A stretch of DNA of 64,000 bases, taken from contig CM073321.1 in the NCBI GenBank assembly GCA_037043015.1, positions 26,425,510 through 26,489,509 on the forward strand, read 5' to 3'. The notes under the pieces are model-generated. The model searched no databases. It saw only the letters and a program-made list of their open reading frames with translations, and was not told the DNA's origin. Positions 59,701 through 64,000 of this stretch are shown one piece after another (within the stretch, counting starts at the first letter, position 1; each line of letters opens with the position of its first letter). A program made the position numbers and the translations under genes. The DNA is from Bryum argenteum. Taxonomy: Eukaryota > Streptophyta > Bryopsida > Bryales > Bryaceae.

Positions 59701-59937
59701 CGTCGCCCTCTCTTTCCAGCCCGTCGTGATGCGGCACTGCTGGGCGCCCTCTGTACCGCGAGGCACCTTCCGTGCTTTTCTCCCAGAGCCGCGGCCCTCC
59801 TCCATCGATGCTGTCCGCCCCTCTCGAGCAGGCAGAGATCCGAGAACCGTCTTTAGTGACAGCAAATTCCCTTGAAGCTTAACCGGCGAAACTCGATGCC
59901 TCCACTCCCTGAACAGCTCCTTAGTTTCTCTTCGTTT
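56703..59937 (-). pseudogene. Ptta/En-Spm-type (Transposase_24-like) gene, multi-exon, lesioned
   Basis: Likely exons from GT-AG signals: 59937 to about 59450 (frame unclear in its 3' half), 59448-58870, 58531-57786, 57496-56959, 56891-56703. The second has an acidic start (MRMSSEEPDDEEEME) and a domain like Transposase_24 of plant Ptta/En-Spm proteins (FYGETNELSQKWFDSKMSRA...WDKLVEMRDDPEVQEK). The third has the KLERKPTQAELDIE segment often found after it, then a coiled coil and an acidic Pro/Thr-rich stretch. The fourth is rich in Lys/Ser/Pro. The last ends GRSWGFGEGVSIESDSSC and TAA. Lesions: in-frame TAG at 58218-58220 and 57488-57490 and a frame change near 57000. Function in the element is uncertain. 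Confidence 0.6.
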
Positions 59938-62298
59938 CTGTCAACACAAATAAATCACATGTCTCATGTTTACTTCCGTTACTAACAGCCCCCTTTTCCG
60001 GATAAGAATTTTGCTGTGATAAGAAACCAATTGAACAGTTCTGCGAAAAACTCAGTTTCATTGCCGAATCTGAAAACAGCTTGAGGAATTGGTAACCGAG
60101 CCCTCCCTCAATCCACTTAGAACCCAAACCAAAACAATCCAAAGCAATCAACAACTAGAATTTGAATCACTCCGTCACGAGGCACAACTTTCATGATGTG
60201 TCTATTGGTAAGACAAGAGAACAATTGTCTCTTGACCCCAAACATCAGATCATAATCGGGTTCAATATTATTGCAATATGAATCGTCTTGCATTGAGCTC
60301 TAAAAAGCCGAGACTAGTGCATACTCATTTTACCTTCACAAGATCAATTTTGAGTTCATGGAACCAAAAACTCCGAGGACAAGGAAAAGATCACCAGATC
60401 AATTGAGTTCGCTCTACAGTACACTCCGAGGACCTTTAAACAAATCATGGTAGCTCTCCGTTGTGCATCATGCTTGAATGCAGTCTTGATCACATGACCT
60501 ATACAAAGACCCACTTCAATCTTATTTCCTTTTGGTCCACACTCCCTTGACCGCATATCTCAAACCACTACACACACCAATGATGAAACCATTTCAACCG
60601 TGTATCATGACACATCAAAGCTACTTTTGATCCAGATTGGAATGTAATTTTAGTTTAGAAACATATAACCGTGATCATTGGAGAGTCCGGAGAATGGCAA
60701 TAGTTTCATTGATGGCCCATGAGCACATGTGCAAGTGGGGTACCTTCTCAAATACAGTAATTGTGTAACAGGTCATCTAGTGATTAAACTTAGTACATTC
60801 TGTCACAAGCAGTCCGCCTCGTCCGAAGAACAAACATGCATTCGCCGTCACCCACTACCGGAAAATCACTCTGAACATGTCTAAAGACTCAAAATTTGAT
60901 TGCCGAATCTGAGTGGAATTGCTCGTGATTGACCCCTCCCTCTATCCATCACCAGCTAGAACCCCAAACCAAAACTGAAAACAACAATCAACGAAGAGAA
61001 ATCCAGTCACTCCAAAAATGCGCGACAATCACGTCATCACTCGAACAAGAATCGATAGAGGAGAATAATCCGTAACTAGCGAGGTTGAAAATCAACATCT
61101 AAGTTTCATGTATTTGCACCCTAAACTGTGTGGCCATTTCAAGTGGCACCTTGATCTCAGTAAGCAAGGATAGTAGATCAGTATGAAAATAAACAACTCG
61201 CAGAAATATCAAGTAGCAGAGACGAATCTGATGAGCTGGGCCCAAAGTAGAGCGACGGTACTCAAGCCAGTAGAGCTATACTCGATCAGACACTACACCT
61301 AAGTCGGAAGGGTGGAATTTCACTTGTGTGAAAGATGTCCAAATTCCAGAGTAGGTACATGAGCTCGAAATCACTAGTTTGTAATCCACATCGTTATTAC
61401 TCTGTACTCGCTGTCATTGTCGCCTGGGTAATCTTTCAGGTTATTATCTTATGTTGAGTCAGGATCGCATTTTAGGGTTAACAGGCTATACAGCCGCACC
61501 ACCCACTTTAAACACTCGTCAGTCCATAGCCGTTCATTGCTCTCTTATAAAGACTAACTACATATCGGCCAGTGGATTCTCCGTCCTTCGAATTCGGTTC
61601 GTGTTCAATCCAGAACAGAACTACAAAGCTTTTGTCGATTATTTTCAGGAGACAAACCCTTCCTAACGTATCTTCAGTATAGTAAACTGTGAAAAGGCAA
61701 ATTAGAGCATAAGATGATACAGGGTACAAGAGATGCATTGGGAGGAAGAAAAAAAATTGCAAAACCTGCGGTCGGAGCTTTCCCTGAATGGGAACGTGTT
61801 TCCCACGCACCCGGCGGATCGGTACTGCAACAGCAAGCTGCTGATCGACTTCGAAGCGTTCGGCGTGCGACCACGCCGTATCTATCCAATGCTGCATGAT
61901 ACTAGCCCCGACTTCAGTACACTTCGGCAATTTCTAAACCGATCAACCCTCGCTTCTCTTGCTCAGTCAGCAACATTCCGACTACAATGGGAGGCCGTAC
62001 TTGAATGAGAATTAAAAACCGACGGAGAAGCCGTCCACCTACCTGTCAGGGACAACGGCTTGCAACGCCGTAACTTTGCGTGCCCTAATTAAACTAGCAA
62101 TTTTCTAGCGATTGCCTCGCATTAGTTCCAAAAACAAGCAACCTTCTACCTACCGCGCTCCTTAAGAGTACCGCGATTCTAGACGAAAGGCTGCTGCGCT
62201 AATCCTTCGGCACACTCCAATTAGGTCAATCCCCGTGCAACATGAAAAGGTGGAATTGCATCTTGTGAGAACGATAGCTTACCTCTGCAAAGCTTGTG
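59938..62298. other. Intergenic DNA with a diverged duplication
   Basis: Non-coding for most of its length. 60055-60180 and 60890-61020 are diverged direct copies (TTGCCGAATCTGA, CCCTCCCTC, AACCCAAACCAAAA). At 61733-62008 (+) an open frame with coding-like composition (FPTHPADRYCNSKLLIDFEA) may be a dead gene scrap; family unknown. Confidence 0.5.
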
Positions 62299-62601
62299 TC
62301 AAGTGCCGTGAGGATTTCTCTCCGCACTCTCCAAGTATGTGACGGCAGGACGCGTGCGCGAGCTCCGCCTTGGTTGGAACCCGGACTCTCCCTCCTCCGA
62401 TCGCCTCCCTCCTCTTGTTGCAGGTTTCACTAATTGCGCAACGGCGGTGGACTTTACCGAGGACGACGTACGCGAAGGGAAGAGTGTGATAGCAAAGTTT
62501 GGATCGAAGCCAGCCTCCTTCAAACGTGCTGCTACCTCCCTCTCATTTGCTGCAACAATTGCATCACGCACTTGCTCGTAGGTGACAGCAGGGGAAACCA
62601 C
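62299..62601 (-). pseudogene. Possible coding fragment, unknown family
   Basis: A 100-residue open frame of balanced composition. It reads AVTYEQVRDAIVAANERE, then LKEAGFDPNFAITLF, then a basic patch FQPRRSSRTRPAVTYLE. It ends abruptly without an ATG that I trust. The basic Ser/Arg patch could be a linker. No domain recognised. Confidence 0.3.
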
Positions 62602-63575
62602 CGATGTGAGCGTTGAGCGGTGAGTGGTGAGCGGTGAGCGGTAAAGTTTGAGCGGTAAGAAAAAAATAAATTAAAAGATAATGGCCCTATTACCATGGAA
62701 TAGGTGGTTAAGAAATTTTGAAATATTTATTTTTAGGCATAAAAGTACCCTTAACCGTGGATATAGGTCCTTTATCCATTTATTTTCATGGTATTGAGGT
62801 CATACAATATATCATGAATAATCCACAATTGCAAGTTTTAATAATTGTGTAACCAATACAATTCAAATCATATACAAAATCTAAACCATAATTTGGGATG
62901 GCCCTGTAGGTGATCAATAAGTTTTATTTTGCCGATTTTGGTATTTGGAGATTAATTAGGGCTGACGTCATCAATTTCCTATTACACTTGTCAGAATTAT
63001 TGGTAAATGCTGCAGATTATATAATCTGAAATTTATAACTAGAGGTCGTCTTCTTGTCTCTCCTTGTAAGGTGTACAGAAAGACATTCACGTGGCATTGT
63101 AGTGGTCCGAGTTCGATTCTCATCGGCCTCGTTTGAGCGTTGCACTGCGTCTTAAAGTCGCTATCCTGAGCTATACAAATACTGGACTATAGCCCCTACC
63201 AACAATGGCAAGATTCAATCACTCCAATGGAAAATTAAAAAACCTTCTGAAACTTTTAGTCTGCATTGAGTTTTAAACTTAAACATTTAAATACACCGAT
63301 GCATTGAAATTGGAGTTGAAGAAGTTACATCAAAATTAGGGTTGACGTCACCATTAAAGGCAATCATGGCTCAGATTACATTGTATTGAGATATTTAGAG
63401 TAATACTTGAAGCACTTGGCGTAGGTTAAGCTATCAACAATAATCACAATAAATAAAAATATAAAACCGTATATATTGAAAAACACATATAGATAGTATA
63501 TAAGTAATAGATCATGGTAAACTACAAATGTATGGCGCTACCATGTCCAGTACCTATGAGAAAGCAAATCACACA
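62602..63575. other. Intergenic DNA with GAGCGGT repeats and SINE-like B-box
   Basis: GAGCGGT recurs at 62607-62660. The following 150 bp resemble, in inverted orientation, 26.2-26.4 kb (both with CCATGGT and the TTACCGCTCA run). ATTAGGGYTGACGTCA occurs at 62956 and 63338. GAGTTCGATTCTC near 63109 resembles a pol III B-box. Confidence 0.45.
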
Positions 63576-64000
63576 CTAGGCTGAAGGTGTAGTACCATTA
63601 AAGTGCTGATCACACTCATCAGCCTCAAAGTCTATAAACTTAAGCACACTATTGCTATAACGTGGACGTGGAGTGTCAGACAAAATGGGAGATGGAGCTT
63701 GAACAAACTCTTGAGCAAGACGCTCAGCGTACGATGGTAGGGTGAATTTTGATGGAGGGCTCTTGTAGAGATGAGCGTTGCGAGTCAATCGCTCTTTCAG
63801 ACCTGCAATCCTAAAAGTACAAAGAAAGTCAATATTACCGATTTGTAAGAATGAATTTTAAAATCTAGAAATAATATACAAGATGGTATTATGCACCAAT
63901 GAACTTTCGTGGCTTCTTCACGACCGGTTCGTCAGAGTCATAATCAGCAGGAGGGATTGATTCTCCACTTTCTTCATCACCGGGAGGACCATTCTTGTAA
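63576..64000 (-). CDS. 3' end of a spliced gene, partial at window edge
   Basis: Two exons on the minus strand. The first runs from the window edge to 63897 (NGPPGDEESGESIPPADYDS, ending VKKPRKFI). After an 94-bp intron the last exon runs 63802-63576 (GLKERLTRNAHLYKSPPS, then PSYAERLAQEFVQAPSP) and ends with a stop. The acceptor at 63804-63803 keeps phase; another AG eight bases earlier would break it. The acidic, Pro-rich and basic patches suggest a nuclear or linker region. Family not recognised; the rest lies to the right. Confidence 0.6.

Noticed and set aside
63109-63121. tRNA gene
   Set aside because: The B-box is good but the A-box and acceptor stem do not fold; at most a SINE remnant.

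Overview
The window reads as nuclear DNA of a green plant or streptophyte alga. It has spliced genes with GT-AG introns, a plant-type PDAP1 gene, and a dense mix of plant transposon families: Copia, hAT, CACTA/En-Spm with DUF4216, pogo-like, a Ty3-like scrap, a tRNA-derived SINE and a MITE. A charophyte such as Chara, or an early-diverging land plant, would fit, but the sequence alone does not settle the species. All assignments come from reading motifs by eye; no database search was run.

Layout. 0-9.4 kb: a GC-rich GGTCGGCC array, a SINE tail, AT-rich DNA, then a broken Ty1/Copia element flanked on both sides by a ~0.5 kb direct repeat. 9.6-19.2 kb: a cassette of three genes, each with a GC-rich GGTCGGCC array just upstream of a TATA box. 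These are a degenerate RING-H2 gene (+), an intact hAT transposase (-) converging on it, and a truncated protein kinase (-). 19.3-20.5 kb: two unusual regulatory-looking clusters (a 16-bp palindrome three times; a 26-bp repeat with paired W-box cores four times). 20.8-25.7 kb: an 11-exon gene that looks like a ParB-like domain fused to a beta-class amino-methyltransferase domain, with eroded catalytic motifs and two lesions. 28.9-32.0 kb: a SET-domain remnant beside a decayed CACTA transposase with DUF4216. 33-38 kb: motif-rich repeats, a 57-60 bp minisatellite and an unrecognised coding remnant. 39.6-40.0 kb: a full-length SINE with a perfect 13-bp target duplication.

42.6-44.4 kb: the one clearly intact conserved host gene, PDAP1/HASPP28, in eight exons. 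45.1-49.0 kb: a TA-flanked MITE, a Ty3-like RT scrap and a pogo-like transposase. 50.9-52.7 kb: a second, divergent CACTA-like transposase (-). 54.5-59.9 kb: two minus-strand genes, one of Ptta/En-Spm type, whose introns and spacer are packed with ACGT-core motifs. 62.3-64 kb: a possible coding scrap and the 3' end of a spliced gene running off the right edge.

Most of the window is transposon-derived. PDAP1 and perhaps the right-edge gene are ordinary host genes. The two most interesting items are the ParB-like/methyltransferase fusion and the shared array-TATA-gene promoter layout of the 10-19 kb cassette.
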